NCBI RefSeq assembly: GCF_002028545.1 | Contig: NZ_MWPQ01000040.1 | Span: forward strand, 124,001-188,000 | From: Nitrobacter vulgaris | GTDB lineage: Bacteria; Pseudomonadota; Alphaproteobacteria; Rhizobiales; Xanthobacteraceae | Direction: 5' to 3' | DNA: 64,000 bases | Shown here: piece after piece, positions 53,390 to 63,308 of the stretch | Numbering within the stretch: position 1 is the first letter of the stretch | Layout: each line of letters opens with the position of its first letter | The notes under the pieces: model-generated | Databases searched by the model: none | What the model saw: the letters and a program-made list of their open reading frames with translations, nothing else | Told to the model about the DNA's origin: nothing | Translations under genes and position numbers: made by a program

Positions 53390-54583
53390 TCACAGCGCCG
53401 CCAGCAGCTCCGCGCAGACGGCGCAACCGACAACGACCAGCCAGGGCGGCGTTCGCCACACGAGCAACAACACAAAGGCAACCACAGCCAGTCCGAAGTC
53501 TCCCTTGGACAGAATGCCCGAAGTCCAGACCGGATTGTAAAAGGCGGCCAGCAAAAGGCCGACGACCGCGGCGTTGATGCCGCGCAGCATCGCCCTCGTC
53601 GCGGTCCGCCGCCGCAATGCGTCCCAGAACGGCATCACGCCGATGACGAGCAGGAAGGACGGCAGGAAGATCGCAACAAGACACAGCGCAGCCGTTTTCC
53701 AGCCGCCGATCGCCGCGCCGAGATAGGCGGAAAACGTGAAAAGCGGCCCCGGCACGGCTTGCGCAGCGCCATAGCCCGCCAGGAACGCATCGTTACTCAC
53801 CCATCCCGGCGGCACCACCTGCGCCTGGAGCAGCGGCAGCACCACATGTCCGCCGCCGAACACAAGCGAACCGGTGCGGAAAAAGGTATCGAAGAGCCGC
53901 AAGTCCGCATTGCCGGAGACGGCCGACACGACAGGCAATCCCACGAGCAAAATGACGAATACCGCCAGCGCGAATATCGCAATCGCCCTGTTCGTCCGCG
54001 GTGTTGCACCGAAGTGATCCGCCGGTACGGCCTCGCGCTTCAACACGGTCATGCCGGCGATCGCACCGACAACGATCGCGCCGATCTGCCCCCAGACTGA
54101 ATCGATCACCAGCGCCGTGACGGCTGCCAACGCCGCGACGCTGGCGCGCTCGCGATCGGGCGTCAGCGTTCGCGCCATGCCGAGAATCGCGAGCGCCACC
54201 ACTGCGACGGCGGCCACCTTAAGGCCGTGCAGCCACCCGCTGCCCAACGCGCTCCCGAACAAGGATATGCCGTAGGCGAATGTAACCAGTGCCAGAGCCG
54301 ACGGCAGCGTGAACGCCGTCCACGCCGCGACCGCTCCGGCGTAACCGGCGCGCGCCAGACCGATGGCTATGCCGACCTGGCTGGATGCAGGGCCCGGCAG
54401 GAACTGGCACAGCGCGATAAGATCGGCGAAGTCCTTTTCTTCAAGCCATTTCCGCTTGATCACGAATTCATCGCGGAAGTAGCCGAGATGAGCAACGGGA
54501 CCGCCGAACGCTGTCAGGCCGAGCTTCAAAAATGCCGCAAATACCTCGACCGCGCGCCGCTCCCCACGCACATGGGACGTCAT
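53390..54583 (-). CDS. chrA: Chromate transporter (CHR family)
   Basis: About 397 residues with two homologous halves, each having the CHR opening: FAAFLKLGLTAFGGPVAHLGYFRDEFV and the LCQFLPGPASSQVGIAIG motif in the first, FRTGSLVFGGGHVVLPLLQA and GYGAAQAVPGPLFTFSAYLG in the second. About ten membrane helices. ChrA exports chromate from the cytoplasm; family members may also move related anions. No chrB regulator is adjacent. The start is uncertain (ATG 54583 or GTG 54616), with neither having a strong ribosome-binding site. It converges with the DUF815 gene. Confidence 0.93.
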   Translation of the reverse strand: MTSHVRGERRAVEVFAAFLKLGLTAFGGPVAHLGYFRDEFVIKRKWLEEKDFADLIALCQFLPGPASSQVGIAIGLARAGYAGAVAAWTAFTLPSALALVTFAYGISLFGSALGSGWLHGLKVAAVAVVALAILGMARTLTPDRERASVAALAAVTALVIDSVWGQIGAIVVGAIAGMTVLKREAVPADHFGATPRTNRAIAIFALAVFVILLVGLPVVSAVSGNADLRLFDTFFRTGSLVFGGGHVVLPLLQAQVVPPGWVSNDAFLAGYGAAQAVPGPLFTFSAYLGAAIGGWKTAALCLVAIFLPSFLLVIGVMPFWDALRRRTATRAMLRGINAAVVGLLLAAFYNPVWTSGILSKGDFGLAVVAFVLLLVWRTPPWLVVVGCAVCAELLAAL

Positions 54584-54754
54584 GCGATAGGAGCTGCCAT
54601 GAGCATTGATTCCCACAAGTTCAATGGTCCCCGGCCCGACACCCTTCGTGCGCCAAATCCGTCTCGGTTGACGTCATCCTGAACCTATACTGCCGTAAGC
54701 GTTATATTTATCCGGAATTCACGATTCGATCGCGCAAACATCGTTGCAGCGAGT

Positions 54755-54797
54755 ATCAAAACGGAGTTGGCCGCGAAGCGGACTTCGCGGCCAACTC
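54755..54797 (-). terminator. Long perfect hairpin downstream of the NlpD-like gene
   Basis: A 15-bp perfect inverted repeat GAGTTGGCCGCGAAG / CTTCGCGGCCAACTC (54764-54778 with 54783-54797) and 4-base loop. On the minus strand it is followed by CGTTTTGA, a weak T-run. It begins 41 bases after the NlpD-like stop codon. Confidence 0.7.
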
Positions 54798-54837
54798 AGG
54801 TGTATAATAATCTAGGCTAACGGAACCGCTGAGAATC

Positions 54838-56166
54838 TCATGCCCCATTAAGGAAGTTCAGTGGGTCAACCGGTGTCGATCCCTTTCGGATCTCAAAGTG
54901 AAGCTGCGGCGACCCCGCTTCGCCCGACTGACCCGATTTGGCAATGACCTGTCCGCGCTTGATGGAATCTCCGCGCTTCACCAGCACGTCACTCGCATGG
55001 GCATATGCGGTCACGTAGCCGTTGGAATGCCGAACCAGAACCAGGTTGCCATAGCCCTTAAGTTCGTTGCCGGCATAAGCAACGACGCCATCCTCGGCAG
55101 CCTTTACCGGTGTGCCCTCGGGTACGGCGACGTTGATGCCGTCATTGGATTTACCGTTGGTCCGGGCGCCATAGGCCGTGATCACGCGGCCACGCACCGG
55201 CCAGCGGAATGTCGGCAAAGCGCCGGTTGCCTCTGCGTCTTTCACCGCATGTTTGACCACGGCTGCTTCGGGTGTCGCCGTCGCAACCGCGAGGTTGACC
55301 TTCTGCACCGGACCAGCGGGCGCAGCAGCCGCGTGAACTGCCGGCATAGGCGCAGGTGTAGCAAGGGGTGCAGTCGGAACGGCAACAGGCTGCGTGGACG
55401 CCACAGCAACCTTCGTCGGCACCGTGATCTTCATGCCGGTCGTCAGTTTCGCGCCCGATTGTAATCCGTTCGCGCGAGCAAGCTCTCCGACGGAAACGTG
55501 ATTGCGGCGCGCGATGCTCATCAGCGTGTCGCCGCGATTGACGTAGTGGGTACCGGACGCAGCCATAGCGCCCACAGGCTTCGCGGCCGGAGCAGTTTGG
55601 GTCTCCGCCACTGACGCGCGCTTCGGAATGATCAGCCGCTGGCCAGGTTGCAACCGGCGAGGACCGTGGTAGCCGTTGGCCTTCAGGATTTCAGCAGTGG
55701 ATACGCCATATCGGCGCGACAATCCTTCCAGCGTATCGCTGGTGCCGACAATGATCGGGGTGCTGCCGCTATGATTCCAGCCGTCCCGCGCTGTGACAGC
55801 ACTGGCGGGCTCGATCGGGTGCACGGGAGCCGAATGCGAAACGACGCTGCGTTCATTGCCCGATGCAACCGGATAGGATTTTGGCGTCGATATCGGAGGC
55901 AGCGGTTGGGATTGGTATTGCGGGCGCGAATACTGCGGCAACTCGTTGCGTTGAATTGGAGCCACGGGAGCGGCGGGCGCCGCAGGCACCGCGCCGGTCG
56001 TGTCACGCTGCCATCCGAAATTTGATTGCTGGGGGTCGATTTGAGCGAGGCGCGAGGACATGTCCGCGCTGCATCCGGCAAAACCGATGGACACCAGCGC
56101 CAGCACCGCTACTTGCGGTACGCGACGCGAGTAAAGCAACTCGACGACACGGGACATGTTACTCAC
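54838..56166 (-). CDS. NlpD-like lipoprotein: two LysM plus degenerate M23 (LytM) domain
   Basis: 442 residues. Lipoprotein signal VLALVSIGFAGC (lipobox IGFAGC), a Pro/Gln-rich stretch, LysM 1 (GTSDTLEGLSRRYGVSTAEIL) near 140, LysM 2 (NRGDTLMSIARRNHVSVGEL) near 210, an Ala/Pro-rich linker, then LytM from about 320. The zinc ligands of active M23 (HxxxD, HxH) are lost: NDGINV stands where H-x-G-x-D is expected and QLHFEIRK where HLHFE is expected. It should therefore not hydrolyse peptidoglycan but activate amidases, as NlpD/EnvC do. It follows pcm on the same strand, as in the surE-pcm-nlpD order of many proteobacteria. Start ATG 56166; an inner Met (MSRVVELLY) is possible. Confidence 0.92.
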   Translation of the reverse strand: MSNMSRVVELLYSRRVPQVAVLALVSIGFAGCSADMSSRLAQIDPQQSNFGWQRDTTGAVPAAPAAPVAPIQRNELPQYSRPQYQSQPLPPISTPKSYPVASGNERSVVSHSAPVHPIEPASAVTARDGWNHSGSTPIIVGTSDTLEGLSRRYGVSTAEILKANGYHGPRRLQPGQRLIIPKRASVAETQTAPAAKPVGAMAASGTHYVNRGDTLMSIARRNHVSVGELARANGLQSGAKLTTGMKITVPTKVAVASTQPVAVPTAPLATPAPMPAVHAAAAPAGPVQKVNLAVATATPEAAVVKHAVKDAEATGALPTFRWPVRGRVITAYGARTNGKSNDGINVAVPEGTPVKAAEDGVVAYAGNELKGYGNLVLVRHSNGYVTAYAHASDVLVKRGDSIKRGQVIAKSGQSGEAGSPQLHFEIRKGSTPVDPLNFLNGA

Positions 56167-56299
56167 TCATACGCAACTTGATACAAATTGAGTAAACACC
56201 CCCGGCAGTAAACAAGCCTTTAACCCTGACACGCCGCGGCCTTCAAAATTAACATCGCTGGAACAATGTGTTGCGGCAGCCGCCGGACGGGGGGCCGGG

Positions 56300-56953
56300 T
56301 TAGAGTTCGCGGGCGATACCTGGCAGCGCCGGCACGAAGCGGACGTCGATCAGCTCCTTGCGGATAATTCCGGCGGCGGCACGTCGCAGGAGGATCAGTG
56401 TCTGCCGTCCGTTCTGCGGACCGACAGGTGCTATCAAAAGCCCCTCCGGCTCAAGCCGGGTCGTCAGCGCCTCTGGAATCTGCTCCATTGCCGCAGTCAC
56501 CATGATGCGGTCGAACTGCCCTGCTCCGGCAGGAATGTCGAAGCCATCCCCCAGCAGAACTTCTATATTATCGTAACCGAGTTGCTCCAGCCGGACACGG
56601 GCGCGATCCGCGAGCACCCGATATCGTTCGATAGTCACGACCTCGCGGCAAAGGCGCGACAGGATAGCGGTCTGATAGCCTGAGCCGGTGCCGATCTCCA
56701 GCACCCGGTCATCGTCACGTAATTCCAGCCGCTCGGTCATGTAGGCGACAACGAAAGGCTGGCTGATGGTTTGCCCGCAGGCGATGCCGAGCGCGGTATC
56801 GCACCAGGCATCCTCGCGATCGTCCTGTTCGACGAAAGCATCGCGCGGGACGTTATCCATCGCGCGAAGCACGCGCTGATCGCTAATACCGCGTCGCCGC
56901 AGGTTTAGCTGAAACATCATCTTTTCGGGCGGCAAACGATCCGCGGGGGGCAT
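56300..56953 (-). CDS. pcm: Protein-L-isoaspartate O-methyltransferase
   Basis: Repairs isoaspartyl residues in damaged proteins with SAM. 217 residues. [51 protein letters not shown], then motif [42 protein letters not shown] and [14 protein letters not shown] are in the standard order. ATG at 56953. It is between the NlpD-like gene and surE; a response-regulator gene on the other strand separates it from surE. A second homologue is at 62132-62797. Confidence 0.96.
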   Translation of the reverse strand: MPPADRLPPEKMMFQLNLRRRGISDQRVLRAMDNVPRDAFVEQDDREDAWCDTALGIACGQTISQPFVVAYMTERLELRDDDRVLEIGTGSGYQTAILSRLCREVVTIERYRVLADRARVRLEQLGYDNIEVLLGDGFDIPAGAGQFDRIMVTAAMEQIPEALTTRLEPEGLLIAPVGPQNGRQTLILLRRAAAGIIRKELIDVRFVPALPGIAREL

Positions 56954-57177
56954 GGGCGAACTCTCAAGCGCTGGCGCTTCGCCGAACGATTACCACGATA
57001 AGTTGACGCAATCTGCGCAGATCACCCGCCGGGTCAATCCGGCGGGACAAGTATTTGTTCCGGCGGAAACAGCCCGCGACGGCTCAGGCCGTCCTGCCCG
57101 GGCGCGACAACGGCACGGATTGCGTTCGTCCGCATAATTTGCGACCCTGCGTTGGCCGAAAGATCGAGATTTCTACC

Positions 57178-57558
57178 ATGGTATCAACAAGGCCGCCCGG
57201 CGGCTCGGTATTCCTCGTCGAAGACGAGGTGATGATCCGTATGATGGTTGCGGATATGCTGGAGGAACTCGGCTATAGCATCGCCGCCGAAGCGGGCGAC
57301 ATCGAGCAAGCTCTGGAGCTCGCGCATACCACAAACTTCGACGTCGCGATTCTCGACGTCAACGTCAACGGGAAGCTGATTTCGCCCGTGGCCGAGGTTA
57401 TCGCGGGCCGCAACCGGCCCTTCATCTTCGCAACGGGCTATGGCACGCAAGGGCTTCCGCCCGAATATCGCAACCGTCCATCCTTGCAGAAACCCTTCCA
57501 GATGGATGGTCTTGCCGCCGTGATCCAGCGCACGCTCAAGGGCAGCGCCGCGGCCTGA
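57178..57558 (+). CDS. Single-domain response regulator (FATGYG type)
   Basis: 126 residues: VFLVEDEVMIRMMVADMLEELGYSIAAEAG (acidic pair ED), phospho-aspartate in FDVAILDVNVNGKLISPVAEVI, then RPFIFATGYGTQGLP in place of the usual threonine/alanine loop and LQKPFQMDGLAAVIQ with the lysine. The PF-FATGYG motif defines an alphaproteobacterial group of stand-alone receivers (for example Sinorhizobium Sma0114) that act with HWE/HisKA_2 kinases. Start ATG 57178; a longer frame begins at 57055. The gene lies opposite and between surE and pcm. No kinase is adjacent; the HisKA_2 protein at 34511-35599 is a conceivable partner but that is inference. Confidence 0.93.
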   Translation: MVSTRPPGGSVFLVEDEVMIRMMVADMLEELGYSIAAEAGDIEQALELAHTTNFDVAILDVNVNGKLISPVAEVIAGRNRPFIFATGYGTQGLPPEYRNRPSLQKPFQMDGLAAVIQRTLKGSAAA

Positions 57559-57638
57559 GCCAGCCGAACAAGGCGGCGAATGGCCGCTTTGAAGTCGGGC
57601 GTCTTTATCTTCTGCAAGCGACAAGACACCAAGCAAGT

Positions 57639-58406
57639 CTACTTGAAGCGCGCCTTCAGGATTTCGCCGAATGCATCGTCGGTGCGGTCCAACCGCAGCG
57701 GCGTCACCGAAACGCATTGCGCCGCGATCGCCGCGAGATCGGTGCCCGACGCGGGCGTATCCACGGCGTCGGCCTTCTCGAATCCGATCCAGAAGTACGG
57801 ATTGCCGCGGCCGTCGCGCCGTTCATGGATCTTGAGAAAACCGAGATTGCGCTTCCCCATCCGCGTCACCAGCACCCCAGCCACCTCCTCCGGCGCGCAG
57901 GCCGGAAAATTGACGTTGACCACCGTGTTCTTCGGGATGCCGATATCGATCACCTTGCGGAGGATCTGCGGCGCGAACGTAAGCGCGGTTTCCCACACCG
58001 GCCTGTCGCCGGTCTCCAGGCTGAACTCCTGCGACAGCGCGAAAGACGGCAGCCCAAGCATCGTGCCCTCCAGCGCTCCCGCGATGGTGCCGGAATACAC
58101 CACGTCCTCGGCGAGGTTGCGGCCGCGATTGACGCCGGACAGCACGAGATCCGGCCCTTTGTCGCCGAGAATGTGCCGCGATCCCATGATCACGCAATCG
58201 GTCGGCGTGCCCTTCACCGCGAAATGGCGAGGTCCGAGTTCGCGCAGCCGCAGCGGATCGTTGAGCGTCAGCGAATGCGAGACGCCGGACTGATCGTGCT
58301 CGGGTGCGACCACCCAGACATCGTCGGACAGCTCCTTTGCGATCTGCTCGATGATCTCGAGGCCCGGCGCGTGGATGCCATCATCATTGGTACAGAGAAT
58401 CCGCAT
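57639..58406 (-). CDS. surE: 5'/3'-nucleotidase SurE
   Basis: Metal-dependent nucleoside monophosphate phosphatase and exopolyphosphatase, stress survival, cytosolic. 255 residues. [23 protein letters not shown] (D-D metal ligands), [59 protein letters not shown] and [15 protein letters not shown] are the SurE hallmarks. The ATG at 58406 was chosen over a frame opening at 58487 since [10 protein letters not shown] is the universal start. It lies 218 bases downstream of serS on the same strand, with dispersed repeat C between. Confidence 0.97.
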   Translation of the reverse strand: MRILCTNDDGIHAPGLEIIEQIAKELSDDVWVVAPEHDQSGVSHSLTLNDPLRLRELGPRHFAVKGTPTDCVIMGSRHILGDKGPDLVLSGVNRGRNLAEDVVYSGTIAGALEGTMLGLPSFALSQEFSLETGDRPVWETALTFAPQILRKVIDIGIPKNTVVNVNFPACAPEEVAGVLVTRMGKRNLGFLKIHERRDGRGNPYFWIGFEKADAVDTPASGTDLAAIAAQCVSVTPLRLDRTDDAFGEILKARFK

Positions 58407-58436
58407 TCGTGAGAGTGCCTCTTTCGGCCGCCGCGA

Positions 58437-58540
58437 GAGCGTTTTCGAGCGAAGTGGATAGCGGTTCGCGTGAAGAAAACGCGCCAAATCAAAACCATAG
58501 AGCCCCGCTTCTGTTCTATCAGAAGCGGAAAGGCTCTAGC
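58437..58540 (-). repeat. Dispersed hairpin repeat, copy C (longest)
   Basis: Reading on the minus strand: GCTAGAGCCTTTCCGCTTCTG, loop, CAGAAGCGGGGCTCTATGG, TTTTGATTTGGCGCG, TTTTCTTCACGCGAACCG, then TATCCACTTCGCTCGAAAAC. It corresponds to copies A (2864-2918) and B (9615-9692) and sits between serS and surE, where the hairpin could affect transcription or mRNA stability. Confidence 0.85.
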
Positions 58541-58624
58541 CGTTCGGGGACATCTCATATCCGGCCCGGCCGAGGCTGGCAAACTCGCCGTCCCGGCAAA
58601 TCCGAGAGCCAAAGGTCCCGCTCA

Positions 58625-60124
58625 CTACATGCCTTTAGCAATCACCTTCAGGCCGCCCATGTAAGGCTGCAAGACATCGGGCACGGCGATGGAGCCATCG
58701 GCCTGCTGATAGGTTTCCATTACCGCGATCAGCGCGCGGCCGACGGCGGTGCCTGAGCCGTTGAGCGTATGCACGAAGCGCGGCTTGCCGTCGCTTGCGC
58801 GATAACGCGCGTCCATGCGCCGCGCCTGGAAATCGCCGCACACCGAACAGGACGAAATCTCGCGATAGGCGCCGCCCTCCCCCTGCCCCGGCATCCACAC
58901 CTCAATGTCGTAGGTCTTCTGCGAAGCGAATCCCATGTCGCCGGTGCACAACGTCATCACGCGGTAGTGCAGATCGAGCCGCCGCAGCACTTCTTCCGCG
59001 CATGACAACATCCGCTCGTGTTCGTCCTTCGATACCTCGGGCGTGGTAATCGACACCAGCTCCACCTTGGTGAACTGATGCTGGCGGATCATGCCGCGCG
59101 TATCGCGCCCCGCCGCGCCCGCTTCCGCGCGGAAGCATGGCGTCAATGCGGTGAAGCGCAGCGGCAGTTCTTTTTCATCGAGAATGGAGTCGCGGACGAG
59201 GTTTGTGAGTGAGACCTCTGCGGTGGGGATGAGCCAATGCGTCGAACGATCCGAAATCCATCTATCGAGAACTTCAGCCTGATACTCTGGAAAATGAGCG
59301 GCTAGGATTTCTGACATCCTCTCGGCAACCGTTTCGATTGATGCACTTTCCCCAAGGCTCCGTTCGACTTCAGTTGCCAAGCGAGGAAGCTCCTCTATCG
59401 TACCCTTTATAGCTTGCTCAGCCAAGGCGCTGACGGCTTCAGCCAAATCACCGGCAGTTGTCAAAAACTGATCCTCTCGAAACTTCGGCAATTGCGCCGT
59501 GCCGAACATCGCAGCGTCACGTACCAGCAGCGGCGGGTTGACCTCGGTGTAACCGTGCTCGCCGGTGTGGACGTCGAGGAAGAATTGTCCGATGGCGCGT
59601 TCGAGCCGCGCCAGTCCCCGCTTCAGCACCACGAAGCGCGAGCCCGACAGTTTCGCCGCCGCCTCGAAATCCATGTCGCCGAGCGCGCCGCCGAGGTCGT
59701 CGTGCGGTTTCGGCGTAAACGCATAGTCGCGTTTTTTTCCGAAGATGTGATGCTGCACGTTGCCGTGCTCGTCCGTGCCGTCGGGCACCTCGTCGAGCGG
59801 AAGGTTCGGAATTTGCGCAAGCTCCTTGCGGAGCTCCTCATCCGCCGCCTTCGCCGCCGCTTCCATCTGCGGCATGTTGGTCTTGAGTTCGGCGACCTCC
59901 GCCATCAGCTTCGCGGCACGCGCGTCGTCCTTGGCCTTCTTGGCCTCGCCGATTTCCTTCGAAGCCGCGTTGCGGCGCGCCTGCGCCTGCTCCGACTCCA
60001 GAATTGCCGCGCGGCGTTTTTCATCGATCGCGAGCAGCGACGACGACAGCGGCTCAAGCCCTCGCCGCTTCAGCGCGGCGTCGAACGCTTGCGGGTTGTC
60101 GCGGATCGCTTTGATGTCGTGCAT
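58625..60124 (-). CDS. serS: Seryl-tRNA synthetase, with an atypical internal insertion
   Basis: Charges tRNA-Ser. 499 residues, longer than the usual 425-430. The N-terminal coiled-coil arm is normal ([22 protein letters not shown] to about 105). Class II core: [18 protein letters not shown], motif 2 [22 protein letters not shown] and motif 3 [20 protein letters not shown]. Between LPKFREDQF (about residue 215) and [14 protein letters not shown] (about 295) there are about 76 residues, mostly helical and acidic, where E. coli SerRS has about 14 by my recollection. The corresponding DNA (about 59240-59475) is nearer 53 percent GC against 62-67 percent in sampled flanks. ATG 60124 was chosen over 60190. 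surE follows on the same strand. Confidence 0.95.
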   Translation of the reverse strand: MHDIKAIRDNPQAFDAALKRRGLEPLSSSLLAIDEKRRAAILESEQAQARRNAASKEIGEAKKAKDDARAAKLMAEVAELKTNMPQMEAAAKAADEELRKELAQIPNLPLDEVPDGTDEHGNVQHHIFGKKRDYAFTPKPHDDLGGALGDMDFEAAAKLSGSRFVVLKRGLARLERAIGQFFLDVHTGEHGYTEVNPPLLVRDAAMFGTAQLPKFREDQFLTTAGDLAEAVSALAEQAIKGTIEELPRLATEVERSLGESASIETVAERMSEILAAHFPEYQAEVLDRWISDRSTHWLIPTAEVSLTNLVRDSILDEKELPLRFTALTPCFRAEAGAAGRDTRGMIRQHQFTKVELVSITTPEVSKDEHERMLSCAEEVLRRLDLHYRVMTLCTGDMGFASQKTYDIEVWMPGQGEGGAYREISSCSVCGDFQARRMDARYRASDGKPRFVHTLNGSGTAVGRALIAVMETYQQADGSIAVPDVLQPYMGGLKVIAKGM

Positions 60125-60229
60125 GGAAGATCGGCCCCGGAAAGAAAGCGGTTGAAGTCCACGAAGGTCTTTGCCCGCGAAAACGGGCATTCAGTAGCCT
60201 GAACGGCTGCGATTGGAAACAGTGGCGCT

Positions 60230-61557
<1,328 letters not shown>

Positions 61558-61757
61558 GAAACTTTCCGCTTACGCGAGGCTTGCGTCGGTTTCCGCACCG
61601 CAGCCGACGTCCCGTCTTGTCAGATCTTGCTTTAAGCCGGCACAGGGATCGACGTGTTTCGATAGTACCGCATCCCTGGTTGTCGCGCCTCGATTATGTA
61701 TCACTGCGGATAAACGGCCTCGCGCGGAGCCTGCGTTAGATGACCTTGCTGCCGGTG

Positions 61758-61970
61758 TTACCGTGCCGCACCGGACCCATCCGCATTATGATCGATCGTC
61801 TTCACGGGTTCGGGCTTTTCCGCAGTATTCTCATCATCCTTCATGCCCTTTTTGAAGGCCTTGATGCCCTGCGCGACGTCACCCATCAGGTCGGAAATCT
61901 TGCCGCGGCCGAACAGCAGCAGGATCACCGCGACCACCACGATCCAGTGCCAGATGCTCAGTGAACCCAT
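61758..61970 (-). CDS. tatA: Sec-independent translocase pore subunit TatA
   Basis: 70 residues. [43 protein letters not shown] (given in parts) shows the short membrane helix, the FGRGKI hinge and the amphipathic helix ending in F-K-K-G-M. ATG 61970 with GGAGGG 6 bases upstream; a TTG in frame at 61976 is less likely. First gene of the tatA-tatB-tatC operon. Confidence 0.96.
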   Translation of the reverse strand: MGSLSIWHWIVVVAVILLLFGRGKISDLMGDVAQGIKAFKKGMKDDENTAEKPEPVKTIDHNADGSGAAR

Positions 61971-62131
61971 CTGCAACCCTCCAAGTCGGCGGCCGGCGTT
62001 TGGCCGAAGCTATGCGGAACGTATGCCCGAGGGTTGGCAAAAACAAGGATTCCAGGTCCGGCGGGCATCAATAAGAACCCGATAACCCTATGACTTTTGA
62101 CCGGACCGCGCGCGACGCCGGAACTGCTTCG

Positions 62132-62797
62132 TTAAAATACAAAGGCTGGTGGTTGTTCGAGGCCCGGCAGGACCGGAACCGACGCATCGAAGAGAGCCCT
62201 GCGTCCGAAATCGGAATGCGAGTGGGTAACGATGACCGCCCGAGGTGCGCCACTCATGGCAAACACGCCAACCAGGCGACCCTCGCCAGCGAGCTGTCCG
62301 TAAAGCGTATCTGGGGCAATCTCGGTCGCACCCTCCAAAATGATGACGTCGTAAGGTGCGTGGGCGGGCGCTCCTTTGCACGCCGCCGCCGTAACGATGG
62401 TCACGTGACCGAGTCCGAGGCTTGCAAGAATGTCCGAGGCCTTCGCCGCCAGCGCCGGGTCGCTCTCGGTCGCCGTCACTCGATCCGCGAGCTTCGCCGC
62501 CAACGCGGCGGTATAGCCGGTGGCACAGCCCACCACGAGGACGTTGTCGGTGCTTTTGATCTCAGCTGCCTGGATCATTTTGGCGACGACCATGGGCTTG
62601 ATCAGATACCGCTTCGGCGCCCCCCTTTCGCTGACGTCCAGATCGAGATCCAGGTAAGCCAGCGCGCGGCGATCCTCGGGAACGAAAATCTCCCGCGGAA
62701 GCGCCATCATCGCGTCGATAACCCGCGGATCGGTGACGTCGCTGGTCCGCACCTGACCGTCAACCATTTTTCCGCGAGCGGTCGAAAAATCAGACAT
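62132..62797 (-). CDS. Protein-L-isoaspartate O-methyltransferase-like protein (second paralogue)
   Basis: 221 residues, SAM-binding methyltransferase fold. The N-terminus MSDFSTARGKMVDGQVRTSDVTDPRVIDAMMALPRE is the form seen in a separate alphaproteobacterial Pcm-like group that I recall next to tolC-type genes. Motif I is VLVVGCATGYTAALAAKLAD near residue 87, differing from the EIGTGSGY of the first homologue at 56300-56953; YDVIILEGATEIAP follows. Whether it still repairs isoaspartate is unclear. ATG 62797 with AAGGA upstream. It lies upstream of tatA on the same strand, 161 bases away. Confidence 0.9.
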   Translation of the reverse strand: MSDFSTARGKMVDGQVRTSDVTDPRVIDAMMALPREIFVPEDRRALAYLDLDLDVSERGAPKRYLIKPMVVAKMIQAAEIKSTDNVLVVGCATGYTAALAAKLADRVTATESDPALAAKASDILASLGLGHVTIVTAAACKGAPAHAPYDVIILEGATEIAPDTLYGQLAGEGRLVGVFAMSGAPRAVIVTHSHSDFGRRALFDASVPVLPGLEQPPAFVF

Positions 62798-63047
62798 CGG
62801 CGATCCTTAACCCGTGCCAAAGTTCTCGGAGGACTAAGACACCCCCATGGTCGATGCAAGCCCTTGCTAAGCATGCCTGATTTGCCGTCGCATTTTGTCG
62901 CAGCGTTTTCCATCGGTCGCAGGAAATGCACGATCCTCGCCGGATTCACCTTACCTTTGTCCAGAGGCGCCGGATTGCCCTTTTCTGCTTTGCAAGCGTT
63001 GGGGGCTTTGTTATAGGCTGCCTTCTTGCGAAGGATGCTTCGCGTGT

Positions 63048-63122
63048 TCCCTGGTAGCTCAGTGGTAGAGCATTCGACTGTTAATCGAATGGTCGCTGGT
63101 TCGAATCCAGCCCGGGGAGCCA
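63048..63122 (+). tRNA. tRNA-Asn (anticodon GTT)
   Basis: Acceptor TCCCTGG/CCGGGGA, D-arm AGCTCAGTGGTAGAGC, anticodon stem TTCGA/TCGAA around CTGTTAA (anticodon GTT), T-arm GGTTCGAATCC, discriminator G and encoded CCA; 75 bases. An integrase gene begins 187 bases downstream in the same direction, so the 3' half probably doubles as an attachment site. Confidence 0.96.
63090..63122 (+). mobile_element. Probable left attachment site of a genomic island
   Basis: The 3' end of tRNA-Asn (TCGCTGGTTCGAATCCAGCC to CCA) is followed directly by a P4-type integrase gene, the arrangement left by site-specific integration into the tRNA 3' end. The second copy of the core is not in the window and would lie to the right. 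Exact core limits cannot be set from one end. Confidence 0.6.
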
Positions 63123-63308
63123 CTCGCCTGTTCTCTTTTGTTCACAGGCGTCCATCTAAGTCTCAAATCTCTTGATCTTTCAGCATCATAATTAGATTCT
63201 GTGTCCACGGCAGTTCACTGCCGTCCAGAGGCAGCCAGCATTTTTGTTGGTAACTCTGTTGGTATATCCAGAACAAACGGACCACGAACACTGCGCGGGA
63301 GAAGAACC

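Noticed and set aside
53315-54100. Plus-strand frame of 261 codons
   Set aside because: Antisense to chrA; rich in Arg, His and Gln with no recognisable motif.
62090-63016. Plus-strand frame of 308 codons before tRNA-Asn
   Set aside because: Mostly antisense to the second pcm-like gene, which has a clear SAM-binding motif and ribosome-binding site.
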